From Tragulus kanchil (taxonomy: Eukaryota; Chordata; Mammalia; Artiodactyla; Tragulidae), in contig JAIOJX010000032.1 in assembly GCA_022376925.1 (NCBI GenBank), forward strand, positions 117,777,979 to 117,841,978: a DNA stretch of 64,000 nt, given 5' to 3'. Every line of letters begins with the position of its first letter. Within the stretch, counting starts at the first letter, position 1. The notes below the pieces were generated by a model. The model was not told the DNA's origin and ran no database searches. It worked only from the letters and a program-made list of their open reading frames with translations. Positions 22,331-35,500 of the stretch are shown in pieces. The translations under genes and the position numbers were made by a program.

Positions 22331-25100
22331 GGTGAGCATTTGGAGGGAGGAGAGAGCAGGCATGAGCTATCTGTTCACCTGGCTCCGTTCGTGTCATACC
22401 CCCACAGGTTGACTGCAGCTCTCTGCCCAGCTTCTTCCAGACAACCATCTTGGTAACCACTCTCTCCAGGGTGGGGAGGGATGAGCACCTGCTCCCAGCT
22501 ATGGTTAGCTCCAGGATACTGCACTATCTCTTGATGTTTTCCTAAATCCTGCCCCATCTTTATAAATATGCCTTTTATTAAGCTCTCACCCAGATACCTA
22601 GGTTGAGAGTGTGTGTCATCTATTTCTGCCAAGACCCTGACTGATACAGTGGGTAGTTTGGAGTCAGCAAAAAACACCATTTGTTTGAGAATTTGAATGG
22701 GTCAGGGGAATTCATAATCAGAATGGCCTAAGCATAGTTACCACTACATATGAATGGCACAGAAGATGACAGAGACTGGCATGGGGTGAGGTGGCATTGT
22801 CCAGAAAGATTTTCTTCATTTAGAAAACATTTATTGAAGACCTACTACCATGCACCAAGCACTACTCCGGGTGCTAGAGGGTGGAGGGGGAGGGAGGATG
22901 AATAAATCACAGCCCTTGTCCTCAAGGAGTTCACAATCTAGTGACAGAAGACACACATGTAACAGTTATTTGCACAAAGCATTAACAGGTGTTGTAGTAT
23001 AAGTCTGGGCTGGAGATAAGAGCTTTGGAATGGTCAGAATTTAAGAAAGACAATTAGAGCAGATAGGTTGGCAACTCTAGAGTGACTGCAATAATTAAGG
23101 AGCAGAAGATACGCCAAGAAAAGAGATTAGGAAAGCATAATTACTGTAGTCTCGTCTAGATATTTCAAAGATTATATCCTAGTCACTGTACTTTACATTC
23201 TCTCACCAAGTGCTCTTTACAACAATTCCCTCAACTGTGTCCGACTCTTTGTGACCCATGGAATTCTCCAGGCAAAAATAGTGGAGTGGGTAGCCTATCC
23301 CTTCTCCAGGGCATCTTCCTGACCCAGGAATCAAACCAGGGTTTCCCACATTGCAGGTAGATTCTTTACCAGTTGAGCTACAAGGGAAGCCCTCTTATAA
23401 CTCTATAGCATTCTGTGTTATCCTTGTTTCATAGATGAGAAAATTAAGGCTCAAAGACTTTAAGCTATTTGCTATTAAGGCAGGAATTGAACCTAGGTCT
23501 GACTTCAGAGTTTATGCTCTTAACTATCAGTGTACTCAGAGAAGCCTGAGTGAAACCAGGAGAGATGGTGATGTATGCAAGTCATGGAGGATAGAATCTA
23601 AAGGAAAAAAGTGATCCCTACTGCACTATCTCTTGATGTTTTCCTAAATCCTGCCCCATCTTTATAAATATGCCTTTTATTAAGCTCTCACCCAGATACC
23701 TAGGTTGAGAGTGTGTGTCATCTATTTCTGCCAAGACCCTGACTGATACAGTGGGTAGTTTGGAGTCAGCAAAAAACACCATTTGTTTGAGAATTTGAAT
23801 GGGTCAGGGGAATTCATAATCAGAATGGCCTAAGCATAGTTACCACTACATATGAATGGCACAGAAGATGACAGAGACTGGCATGGGGTGAGGTGGCATT
23901 GTCCAGAAAGATTTTCTTCATTTAGAAAACATTTATTGAAGACCTACTACCATGCACCAAGCACTACTCCGGGTGCTAGAGGGTGGAGGGGGAGGGAGGA
24001 TGAATAAATCACAGCCCTTGTCCTCAAGGAGTTCACAATCTAGTGACAGAAGACACACATGTAACAGTTATTTGCACAAAGCATTAACAGGTGTTGTAGT
24101 ATAAGTCTGGGCTGGAGATAAGAGCTTTGGAATGGTCAGAATTTAAGAAAGACAATTAGAGCAGATAGGTTGGCAACTCTAGAGTGACTGCAATAATTAA
24201 GGAGCAGAAGATACGCCAAGAAAAGAGATTAGGAAAGCATAATTACTGTAGTCTCGTCTAGATATTTCAAAGATTATATCCTAGTCACTGTACTTTACAT
24301 TCTCTCACCAAGTGCTCTTTACAACAATTCCCTCAACTGTGTCCGACTCTTTGTGACCCATGGAATTCTCCAGGCAAAAATAGTGGAGTGGGTAGCCTAT
24401 CCCTTCTCCAGGGCATCTTCCTGACCCAGGAATCAAACCAGGGTTTCCCACATTGCAGGTAGATTCTTTACCAGTTGAGCTACAAGGGAAGCCCTCTTAT
24501 AACTCTATAGCATTCTGTGTTATCCTTGTTTCATAGATGAGAAAATTAAGGCTCAAAGACTTTAAGCTATTTGCTATTAAGGCAGGAATTGAACCTAGGT
24601 CTGACTTCAGAGTTTATGCTCTTAACTATCAGTGTACTCAGAGAAGCCTGAGTGAAACCAGGAGAGATGGTGATGTATGCAAGTCATGGAGGATAGAATC
24701 TAAAGGAGAAAAAAGTGATCACCATGACAAATGTTAACAGATCAAACAGATTGAGGATCAACAAAATCTGATTGGATCTTGTGATGAGAAAGTTTCAGTG
24801 AGCTCTGCCTGAGTAGTTTCATTAGCAGAGAGGTAGTAGGGGAATGAACTGAAGTTGTCTGAGGAGCAAATGGGAGTTGGGACATGGAGAATCCTTTTCA
24901 AGGACCTTGGCATTAAAGAGGACAGAGAAAGGAAGTGACAGTTAAAGGACCTTAGCCAAATGAGCCTTGCTTGAGGAGAGAGGGTCCTGGATTGATGTCA
25001 GCACAAGTGCCAAAAGATCAGTGTGAGGAAGTCCAGACAGGTGGACAGCCAGGGAGGACGTGAGGTCTGAGATGGTGGCTGTTGGGATGGGTTGGGTTAG
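22331..25100. other. MPL 3' flank / distal 3' UTR with repeats
   Basis: Contains duplication 8, antisense Bov-tA SINEs at 23227-23393 and 24329-24495 (copies; a third partial one at 25470-25588), and MIR-like fragments at 23395-23530 and 24497-24632. An AATAAA on the - strand near 23933 (copy near 22831) could end the MPL transcript about 1.2 kb past the stop, but it lies in old repeat-like DNA. No other gene seen. Confidence 0.5.
22518..24720 (+). repeat. Direct duplication 8 (22518-23616 / 23620-24720)
   Basis: Offset 1102. MPL 3' flanking DNA with an antisense Bov-tA SINE and a MIR-like fragment. It is the first pair after 4.8 kb without any. Confidence 0.9.
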
Positions 25101-26541
25101 GAAGTTCAGGAGGGAGGACTAGAGAGTTTGGATCTGTCCAGGGTACTGGGAGTGAGGGACCTGCCAGCAGCTGAGTGGTAAGTAGGAATGGTTGGCAATG
25201 TGAGTGGTGCAATAGGACCCTGGCTCAGCCACGGGTGGGCACACAGATAGGGGCATGGTCCCCAGGCAAGAAGGCTGTAATCCTCGGTAGTCCTTCTGGG
25301 CCTGGGAGGAGTACAGGGGCAAGGGAACTTTCTCCGAGGATCTAGGTAGAATTTCAAGGAGGCTGGGTTCCACTTCCTCATAGACGTCTGAGACAGCAGC
25401 CTTGGGCTGGGAGAGATGGAGGGAAAAGAGTCTGGATCAGAGCAGGTCCTCTCACCAATTTTTTTGCAGTGACCCATGGAATTCTCCAGGCAAAAATTGG
25501 GGCTTTACTCTTCCTGACCCAGGAATCAAACCAGGGTTTCCCACATTGCAGGTAGATTCTTTACCAGTTGAGCTACAAGGGAAGCCCTCTTATAACTCTA
25601 TAGCATTCTGTGTTATCCTTGTTTCATAGATGAGAAAATTAAGGCTCAAAGACTTTAAGCTATTTGCTATTAAGGCAGGAATTGAACCTAGGTCTGACTT
25701 CAGAGTTTATGCTCTTAACTATCAGTGTACTCAGAGAAGCCTGAGTGAAACCAGGAGAGATGGTGATGTATGCAAGTCATGGAGGATAGAATCTAAAGGA
25801 GAAAAAAGTGATCACCATGACAAATGTTAACAGATCAAACAGATTGAGGATCAACAAAATCTGATTGGATCTTGTGATGAGAAAGTTTCAGTGAGCTCTG
25901 CCTGAGTAGTTTCATTAGCAGAGAGGTAGTAGGGGAATGAACTGAAGTTGTCTGAGGAGCAAATGGGAGTTGGGACATGGAGAATCCTTTTCAAGGACCT
26001 TGGCATTAAAGAGGACAGAGAAAGGAAGTGACAGTTAAAGGACCTTAGCCAAATGAGCCTTGCTTGAGGAGAGAGGGTCCTGGATTGATGTCAGCACAAG
26101 TGCCAAAAGATCAGTGTGAGGAAGTCCAGACAGGTGGACAGCCAGGGAGGACGTGAGGTCTGAGATGGTGGCTGTTGGGATGGGTTGGGTTAGGAAGTTC
26201 AGGAGGGAGGACTAGAGAGTTTGGATCTGTCCAGGGTACTGGGAGTGAGGGACCTGCCAGCAGCTGAGTGGTAAGTAGGAATGGTTGGCAATGTGAGTGG
26301 TGCAATAGGACCCTGGCTCAGCCACGGGTGGGCACACAGATAGGGGCATGGTCCCCAGGCAAGAAGGCTGTAATCCTCGGTAGTCCTTCTGGGCCTGGGA
26401 GGAGTACAGGGGCAAGGGAACTTTCTCCGAGGATCTAGGTAGAATTTCAAGGAGGCTGGGTTCCACTTCCTCATAGACGTCTGAGACAGCAGCCTTGGGC
26501 TGGGAGAGATGGAGGGAAAAGAGTCTGGATCAGAGCAGGTC
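24353..26541 (+). repeat. Direct duplication 9 (24353-25445 / 25470-26541)
   Basis: Offset 1093. Contains the last MPL exon in both copies. About 60 bases of the SINE are missing at the start of the second copy. Confidence 0.9.
26212..26499 (-). CDS. MPL: MPL exon 12: cytoplasmic tail with C-terminal extension
   Basis: Encodes 95 residues from PKAAVSD through the STAT/SHC-docking tyrosine region ([10 protein letters not shown]) to a TAG. After SCWQ the frame continues for about 14 more residues ([13 protein letters not shown]) where human ends within two, from memory of the human protein. Identical copy at 25119-25406. Confidence 0.9.
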   Translation of the reverse strand, partial: PKAAVSDVYEEVEPSLLEILPRSSEKVPLPLYSSQAQKDYRGLQPSCLGTMPLSVCPPVAEPGSYCTTHIANHSYLPLSCWQVPHSQYPGQIQTL

Positions 26542-29500
26542 CTTTAGGAGCAAGACCTCCTGTGCAGGAAAGAGGGTTTGGCTGGGGACAGGGCCCAGGG
26601 CTGGTATGCTTGTGGGGCAAGGGCCTTGGCGTACTTGTGCGGTGGGGCAAGGAGCTCTATGTAGGGCTGCTGGTGGTGGGGTAGGGGGTGCACTCACCGG
26701 ACTCAGGGCTGCAGTATCCCTAAGGAACTGGCCGAGGACCCGGTGCAGGTCCGGAAGTGAGGGCCACAGGGCATGCCTCAGGCTCCTTGAGGAGAAGGAA
26801 GAGCAGGAGACTGAGTTGTGGGAGTGAGTTAGGAGAGGGAGGAGACCTCTGAGGTGGGAGGAGGCAGGCAGTGAGGTGGGGACTAAGCTTGAAGAGGTAA
26901 GAGGGTGGCCAAGGCAGTAGAGTAAGGTACAGGAACAGGTGGTAGGGAGAAGTCAGTGGTGTGGAGGTTCAAAAAAGGGGTTGAGTATTCTCAAACATTT
27001 CTGCCTCAGAGCCTTCACACTTTGTTCTCTCTGCCGAGAACACTTCGACTTGTTCCCTCACTTTTTCAGGTTTCTGCTTAGACATCTTCTTGACAGAGAG
27101 GCCATCCCTGACTTCCCTGTCTAAAATAGAACCACCTCGCTTCCCCATCACTCTTTGTCTCCTGTTCTGCTCATTTTTCTTTATAGTACTCATTGTATAT
27201 TTAGTAGATTCTTATAATATATACATGTGCACACACACATATATGCAAATGTAAATTCCATGAGAGAAAAGTGTTTATCTATTTGCCCACTCTTGGATCG
27301 CCAGGGTATAGAACAGTGTCTGCCCCATAATAGGTTCTCAAGAAATTAGCTGAATGAATGAAGAGAACGCCTAGGTATTTTATGGGGAAAGTTACTGTGG
27401 AAGTGGTCACCTTGGGAAGAATGTGGATTGAGGTATGTTGGGAGAAGCTCCAATTTCTTAAGACTCATATTTCCACAGAGAAGGATTTCAGCTGAACGAC
27501 ATTTTGGGCCTCTTTGGTGACCACACTCAGATCTCTCCAAGGAAGGAGGAGGGATGTATCTGGTAAATTAGGAGAAAGGAACCGAGTACACCTGGGTCAG
27601 TAGCACAACCTCCCTCTTCTCCCCCATCTTTTTTGTTGGATCTGAACAGAGGCTACATCTCAGTCTGCTCATACATAGAGTGGATTAAAAGCTCAAAGAT
27701 ATGTTCAAGGAGAGATATGACCACAACAAAGGGACATCTATTTCTAGCCTAGGGCCATCAAAGGAGGCCACTTGGAGGAGTTGCCTTCTGAGCTGAAATC
27801 TTCAAGGATCAAGAGATGCTTCCAACTGAAGGACTGAGGCTGTATGGATTCTGTCCTTTATGTTTATAACTTCCAGTGACATTTATCCTCAGCCTTAGTC
27901 TCCCCACATAAACAAGTCATTCATTAATAGCACTTATTTAAGGGTGAACTATTTGGCAGGCACTGTGCTAAAGATTTAAGGATGACCGGTAAGCCACAGG
28001 GAAGACATATAAAGAAATGAATGCAGTAAAATGCTTCCTGTACTATGAAAGAAATCTGTATTTGGGACACAAAGAGAGCAGCCAATAGGGGCGGGTTAGG
28101 AAAGGTTTCCTAGGAGTTGGTGAAGAAAGTTATTTAAAGAGAAATGGGTATTAGTCATCCAGGGAGGATATTTCTAGCAAAGGGGACATTATGTTCAAAA
28201 GCACTGAAAAGTAAAACCACTGGACTTGTGGAGGAAATCACCAAAAATTTGGCAAATCTGATGCACAGGGTGGGAGGTGGAAATACAGGCAGGGTCACAG
28301 TCTTGCTTGTCATCCTAGAGTCTGGACTTTATCTAAGAGCTAACAGTGAGACTTAAGAAGTGCAGTGATACATTCATGTGTGCGTTGTCTTTTCTTTCTT
28401 TCCATGTGTGCGTTTAGAAAGATTATTCTGGTGGCTGTGTGAGGCTAGATTGAAGGGAGATAGGGCTCTGTTTTGGTGAGTCAGGTAGTACCTGTAGAGC
28501 CAGAAAATGGGGGCTATTTCTTGAACGAGGTTTAAAAGGTGGAATGACCGAACCAGACTGGATAAGACCAAAGGAGGTGCCTATGTGGTCTGGCTTGGGT
28601 GACAGGTGGACAGGGGCCTTGTTACTGAGATGTGGAGTCAGAAGGTGGGGCTGTTTGAGGTGTCCCATAGTGGATGTGTTGAGTGTAAGGAGAGGGTGGG
28701 ACTCTCAGAGAAGCTGCAGGCAGTGGCTGATGCCACAGTAACTTCTCCCCATCTTTTTGTTGGATCTGAACAGAGGCTACATCTCAGTCTGCTCATACAT
28801 AGAGTGGATTAAAAGCTCAAAGATATGTTCAAGGAGAGATATGACCACAACAAAGGGACATCTATTTCTAGCCTAGGGCCATCAAAGGAGGCCACTTGGA
28901 GGAGTTGCCTTCTGAGCTGAAATCTTCAAGGATCAAGAGATGCTTCCAACTGAAGGACTGAGGCTGTATGGATTCTGTCCTTTATGTTTATAACTTCCAG
29001 TGACATTTATCCTCAGCCTTAGTCTCCCCACATAAACAAGTCATTCATTAATAGCACTTATTTAAGGGTGAACTATTTGGCAGGCACTGTGCTAAAGATT
29101 TAAGGATGACCGGTAAGCCACAGGGAAGACATATAAAGAAATGAATGCAGTAAAATGCTTCCTGTACTATGAAAGAAATCTGTATTTGGGACACAAAGAG
29201 AGCAGCCAATAGGGGCGGGTTAGGAAAGGTTTCCTAGGAGTTGGTGAAGAAAGTTATTTAAAGAGAAATGGGTATTAGTCATCCAGGGAGGATATTTCTA
29301 GCAAAGGGGACATTATGTTCAAAAGCACTGAAAAGTAAAACCACTGGACTTGTGGAGGAAATCACCAAAAATTTGGCAAATCTGATGCACAGGGTGGGAG
29401 GTGGAAATACAGGCAGGGTCACAGTCTTGCTTGTCATCCTAGAGTCTGGACTTTATCTAAGAGCTAACAGTGAGACTTAAGAAGTGCAGTGATACATTCA

Positions 29501-32500
29501 TGTGTGCGTTGTCTTTTCTTTCTTTCCATGTGTGCGTTTAGAAAGATTATTCTGGTGGCTGTGTGAGGCTAGATTGAAGGGAGATAGGGCTCTGTTTTGG
29601 TGAGTCAGGTAGTACCTGTAGAGCCAGAAAATGGGGGCTATTTCTTGAACGAGGTTTAAAAGGTGGAATGACCGAACCAGACTGGATAAGACCAAAGGAG
29701 GTGCCTATGTGGTCTGGCTTGGGTGACAGGTGGACAGGGGCCTTGTTACTGAGATGTGGAGTCAGAAGGTGGGGCTGTTTGAGGTGTCCCGCATAGTGGA
29801 TGTGTTGAGTGTAAGGAGAGGGTGGGACTCTCAGAGAAGACATGCAGGCAGTGGCTGATGCCACAGGTTTGGATGTGGGATTGTCTGTAGAGCGGGGGTC
29901 ATAGAGTGACGCGATGGTGCTTTTTTTTTTTTTTTTTTTGGCAAGGGTGCTTCTTTAGAGGCCTTGCCCGGATCACAGCCCTGTCTCCCACCTGGCCGGA
30001 GGAAGACGTACCTGTAGTATGCAGGAAACTGCCACCTTAGCAGCAGCAGGCCCAGGAGGGCGCTGACGCCCAGCACCAGGAACAGAGCCGTCACCAAGAA
30101 GATCCAGACTAAGGGACAAACAGCAGTCAGACCTCCGGGGAGCAGCGCCTGGCAAAATCCCCGCCCGCAGGTCCACCAGCCCCACCCCTCGTTATCCTGG
30201 GGCGCCGGGTAGGTCTGCGCAGCCGCAGCCTGGTGGAGTCGGAGCTCCGCCCCTTCACCCGCGCAGCCGCAAGTCGGTTTTCCCCCCGCCCCGGTCCTCA
30301 CCCGTCTCGGAGGCTGTCTCCACCCTTACTGGATCGGACCAAGCGCTCCAGGGACCTTGGAAGGTGGGGCCGTGGAGCCTGGCGCGAAGCTGTACACGGT
30401 AGCGGGAACGCGGGCGCAGCTCCAAGGTCTCTCCCTGGGCCCCTAGAGGCGGCTCCAGCACCTGCGCAGAGGAAAAGCGAGCAGGTGGTCAGGCTCCGGC
30501 CCCAGTGGGCCGGCATTGGAGCCTGGAGAGCTTGGCCTTTGTTTGACCTCAGTCCTACGGCCTTGAGTGCCTTGGGATTCCTCCATAGAGCCTCATGGCA
30601 GAAAACACGCATCCCCGGCGAAAACTGGCTGGAGAGAACACCAGGACAGAGCCTCGCCCTACTGGGCGCGATACACTCCGAATACACTGACTCATCTACA
30701 TACACAACTACTCATCCTGACACACATTCGTATGATACATGGGCAGAGATCCTGTACACACGCACTGACCACGCGTGCACAATACTCCAGGTTGGGCGAT
30801 GGAAGCCCAGGACACGCTCAGATACTCATAGCTGCCAGGCCACAAATAGCATCTTCTCAGTAGAGGATGCCAGCTCAGTGCTAAATGCTGCAGATGCGAG
30901 GACAGAGTCCAATCCGAGGGAACAAGCATCGTTTACATGAGCAAGGAGACATTAGTAACTTGATCAGTTAGCAAATATTTATGAACCGCTGTGACATGCC
31001 AAGCTTTGGGCTAGGCATGGGGGAAGAGGGAAGAAAAATGAAACAAGGTCTCATACGTCTTATGAAGAAGACATCCGAACAAGTAAATAGTTACAAGAAG
31101 TAATTAGTGCAGTGATAATAGTATAAGTAAGGTTCCAAGGAGCCCCCCCAGAGTGTAATGCCTGAATTGCTTGATTGTGGGATACAGACTGTTCCATGTA
31201 CTAAGGGCATGTGCAGTAGACTAGATGGCCAAAGATAAGGCTAAGGCCATAGTAGTAGGAACTTGAGCCCTATTAGTACAATAAACTCAACTCATTTGTT
31301 GATGAATAGAGGCAAAGGAGAAGGGGAGAAGATAATTATTCAAGGATAATTCCAGAGTCAGGTAACTGGGTAAGTCTTAGTGTTGTTGTCAGAGACAAGG
31401 AACAGGAGAAGAAAGTCTGAGGAAGAAATGCTGCATGGCTATATTTTATTATGTTCAACCAGAGTCAGAAGTTAAGAGTGAATGGTAATGTCGGACTATC
31501 AGGTACTTCAGAGGGTATGTGTGGGTGACGGGGGCGGGGGCATAAGACACCTCTACGGTGCCAGAGGCAACCTCTGTCTTGATCTGGGTGATGGTTACAT
31601 GGGTGTATACACATGTGCAAGTTAACCAATTATATATTTAAGAGTTGTGTTACTTTATGTAACTTATACCTCAATAATGAATAACTTTGGGGAGGAAAAA
31701 TCAGTTCAGTTTTGGTTGTACTGAGTCCGAAATCCCCTTGGGGACTTTTAGGTAGAATGGTCTGGTAAGAAGTTATCTATACATGCGGTAAATGAGAATA
31801 AAAATAGAGAAAGAAACTAATATTTCACGTATAGTGAATGTCTTCTATCTGCCAGGCAATATGCTGAATATTTATATGTGTACATGCATTCTAAATCTCT
31901 TCAGTCATGTCAGACTCTTTGTGACCTCATGGACTGTGCCAGGCTTCTCTTTCCATGGGATCCTATTCCTCCTACTCCTGAACCGAATTTTACTCAGGAA
32001 TCGAGCTCTATGACCCTAGGCTCTTCAAACCTACTCCCTAACCACTACTCTGTCTAACTGCCTGACAGACCTTGCCTCCCGCCTCCCTCATTGCTCTCAT
32101 AGGGACCCTCCTTTGAAAGAGGTATAGATCCTACCCTTCCTGACTCTGGCTCAGTGCTCAAGACATCCGAACAAGTAAATAGTTACAAGAAGTAATTAGT
32201 GCAGTGATAATAGTATAAGTAAGGTTCCAAGGAGCCCCCCCAGAGTGTAATGCCTGAATTGCTTGATTGTGGGATACAGACTGTTCCATGTACTAAGGGC
32301 ATGTGCAGTAGACTAGATGGCCAAAGATAAGGCTAAGGCCATAGTAGTAGGAACTTGAGCCCTATTAGTACAATAAACTCAACTCATTTGTTGATGAATA
32401 GAGGCAAAGGAGAAGGGGAGAAGATAATTATTCAAGGATAATTCCAGAGTCAGGTAACTGGGTAAGTCTTAGTGTTGTTGTCAGAGACAAGGAACAGGAG

Positions 32501-35500
32501 AAGAAAGTCTGAGGAAGAAATGCTGCATGGCTATATTTTATTATGTTCAACCAGAGTCAGAAGTTAAGAGTGAATGGTAATGTCGGACTATCAGGTACTT
32601 CAGAGGGTATGTGTGGGTGACGGGGGCGGGGGCATAAGACACCTCTACGGTGCCAGAGGCAACCTCTGTCTTGATCTGGGTGATGGTTACATGGGTGTAT
32701 ACACATGTGCAAGTTAACCAATTATATATTTAAGAGTTGTGTTACTTTATGTAACTTATACCTCAATAATGAATAACTTTGGGGAGGAAAAATCAGTTCA
32801 GTTTTGGTTGTACTGAGTCCGAAATCCCCTTGGGGACTTTTAGGTAGAATGGTCTGGTAAGAAGTTATCTATACATGCGGTAAATGAGAATAAAAATAGA
32901 GAAAGAAACTAATATTTCACGTATAGTGAATGTCTTCTATCTGCCAGGCAATATGCTGAATATTTATATGTGTACATGCATTCTAAATCTCTTCAGTCAT
33001 GTCAGACTCTTTGTGACCTCATGGACTGTGCCAGGCTTCTCTTTCCATGGGATCCTATTCCTCCTACTCCTGAACCGAATTTTACTCAGGAATCGAGCTC
33101 TATGACCCTAGGCTCTTCAAACCTACTCCCTAACCACTACTCTGTCTAACTGCCTGACAGACCTTGCCTCCCGCCTCCCTCATTGCTCTCATAGGGACCC
33201 TCCTTTGAAAGAGGTATAGATCCTACCCTTCCTGACTCTGGCTCAGTGCTCAAGGACCCTCCACACGAATCCCACAACACTTGTACTGCACCTCTGCTCC
33301 CCAGAACTCTCTGCACTTTCCCTCCCTTAACACACAGCCTTCAGTCTAATAACTCTCCTATCTCTCCTGCCTTTCCTCTCTTTAACTACATTTCTATACT
33401 GACCTCGGCAAAATGAGATGCAGTTGAGCAGGGAAACCTAGGAGAGGATAGAAGAAATAGGTGAGCATAGGAGACCTAGGAGAGAAGAGGAGAGGCAGGT
33501 GAGGGTAAAATAGGGGTAGGAGTCCTAGAGGTTACTTTGGAGCCTAGCTCTCTTCTCTCATCAGGATCCTATAGCCAGGCTCCTGAGTACCTCTGAAAAT
33601 TCTCAGACAAGGCAAGGAGGAACTGGTCATCCTCACCAGCAACTGCCCAGCCTTGATGAATTCTGAAGTAGAGTATTATACCATGTTGGCCCAAACTGGT
33701 GCCCATCACTACTGTGGCAATAATAATGAACTGGGCACAGCATGTGGAAAATACTACAGAGTATGCACCCTGGCTATCACTGATCCAAGTGATTCTGATG
33801 TTAGAAGCATGCCAGAACAGACTGGTTATACGTAAATCATGTACACTTTTTCTTTAATTAAAATTGGCAAGAGCTTCTTTTTGGAAAGTGTGGGGCTCTG
33901 AATTGAAAGAGGACCATTGCAAGCATAAGGAAGCTTAAGCACATTCTTTCAGCTTGGAGCTAAGACGGCGCCTACAGGAAGGGACGTGGGAGTGAAAGAA
34001 GCTTAAGCACATGTTTGCAGTTTGGAGCTAAGATGGCACCTACAGGAAGAGACAGAGCGTGATCTAAATTGTTAACTGATGGTCAAAATTTCTGATTGGT
34101 TCCCGTGGTTTCCGAGCTCGTGGATGATTGCTTGACCTTTAGCTTGATTGGTGTAATCTATAGGAAGTCCCGTGCAAAACCTCCTTCACTTGCCTATTAA
34201 AGCTGTGGATCTACACTAATAAAGAACTGCTCCGACAGAACCCCTGCCGTGTCTGGTTGTCCCTGGCATGCACCGGCGGGTGGGAGGGGGCACAGCAGCA
34301 AAGCTCGTCTCTCTCTCCGAGATCTCCCGGTTCAGCCGGGGGCAATCCCGCTGCCTTCCTTTCTGCGAAAGGCCCCTGCAGGAAAGAAAAAAAGAACTGA
34401 ACCTATGACTCTAGGCTCTTAGCAGCGACTCCCTAACCACTACTCTATCTAACTGCCTGACAGCCATTGCCTCCTACTTCCCTCCTAGCTCTCAGAAGGC
34501 AACCTCCTTGGAAAGAGGTATAGACCCTGCTTTTCCTGACTCTGGCCCAGTGCTCAAGACTCCTCTACGTGAATCTCACAACACTTGCACTGCACCTCTG
34601 CTCCCCAGCACTTTTCCTCTCTTAACACACATCTTTCAGTCTAATAACTCTCCTATCTCTCCTGCCTTTCCTATCTTTACTTACATCTCCACTCTGACCT
34701 CGGCAAAAACGAGATGCTGCTGAGTATGGGGGAGACCTAGGACAGGATCGCGGAGGCAGGGGAGTGTGGGTCACCTAGGAGGATAGGCGTCCTAGAGGTT
34801 ACCTGGGAGCCTAACTCTCTTCTGCTCTCATCAGGATCCTATATCCAGGCTCCCGGGTGCCTCGCGCCTTGCCTCGTACAGCAGTGTCTCATCCTGACTG
34901 TGTATGGCCACGTGTCCTGAGTCTCTAGGGTCTCCTCTAGTGGCAGTATAGGGCCCTCTGAAGAGAATCCTCCTGACATACAAGCGGAAGGCATTCAACA
35001 GTAGGAAGCTTATGGTTTGCACTCTATATCCATGGCCAATGAACATACATAGACGAGTCAACAAATGACACCCCCAAAACAGACTCTGAGATTTCGTAGT
35101 CAAAAGATAAAATGTTAAAAAAAAAACCCTGATTTCAAAAATTAAATACTTAAAGATATAAACACTGTGAGGAGCCTGGAGAAGCTGGTTGGTCCGTATG
35201 AGAAACACAGCCTTGTTGCCTCTGTAATGGATACACCCCAGTCATAGCCACATAATAGCAAAACCCACTTCATCCACAGAATCCACTTAGTCCACATCAT
35301 CAAAGCCACAGACCTGGACTTTGCAAAATCATCCACAAAGAGAAGTCATTCAACAGGAGGAAGCTTATGGTATGCCCTGTCTGCCCATGCCCAATGAACA
35401 TACACAGACAGGTCGAGAATGACAACCCGAAGAGGGACTCTGAGATTTCAGAGTCCAACAAATGGTTTCCAAAAGGAAATAAATCAATAAATTAACACTA

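Larger units (their letters stand above)
31068..33254 (+). repeat. Direct duplication 11 (31068-32159 / 32160-33254)
   Basis: Offset 1092, perfect abutment. Holds an L1-like 3' end, a SINE fragment and one member of the local repeat family. Confidence 0.92.

Noticed and set aside
23933..23938. Firm call of the MPL polyadenylation site
   Set aside because: AATAAA on the MPL strand sits in old repeat-like DNA more than 1 kb past the stop; left as a possibility only.
30233..30940. A 235-codon + strand frame opposite MPL exon 9
   Set aside because: Shadow of the MPL coding strand and GC-rich flank; no homology or start context.
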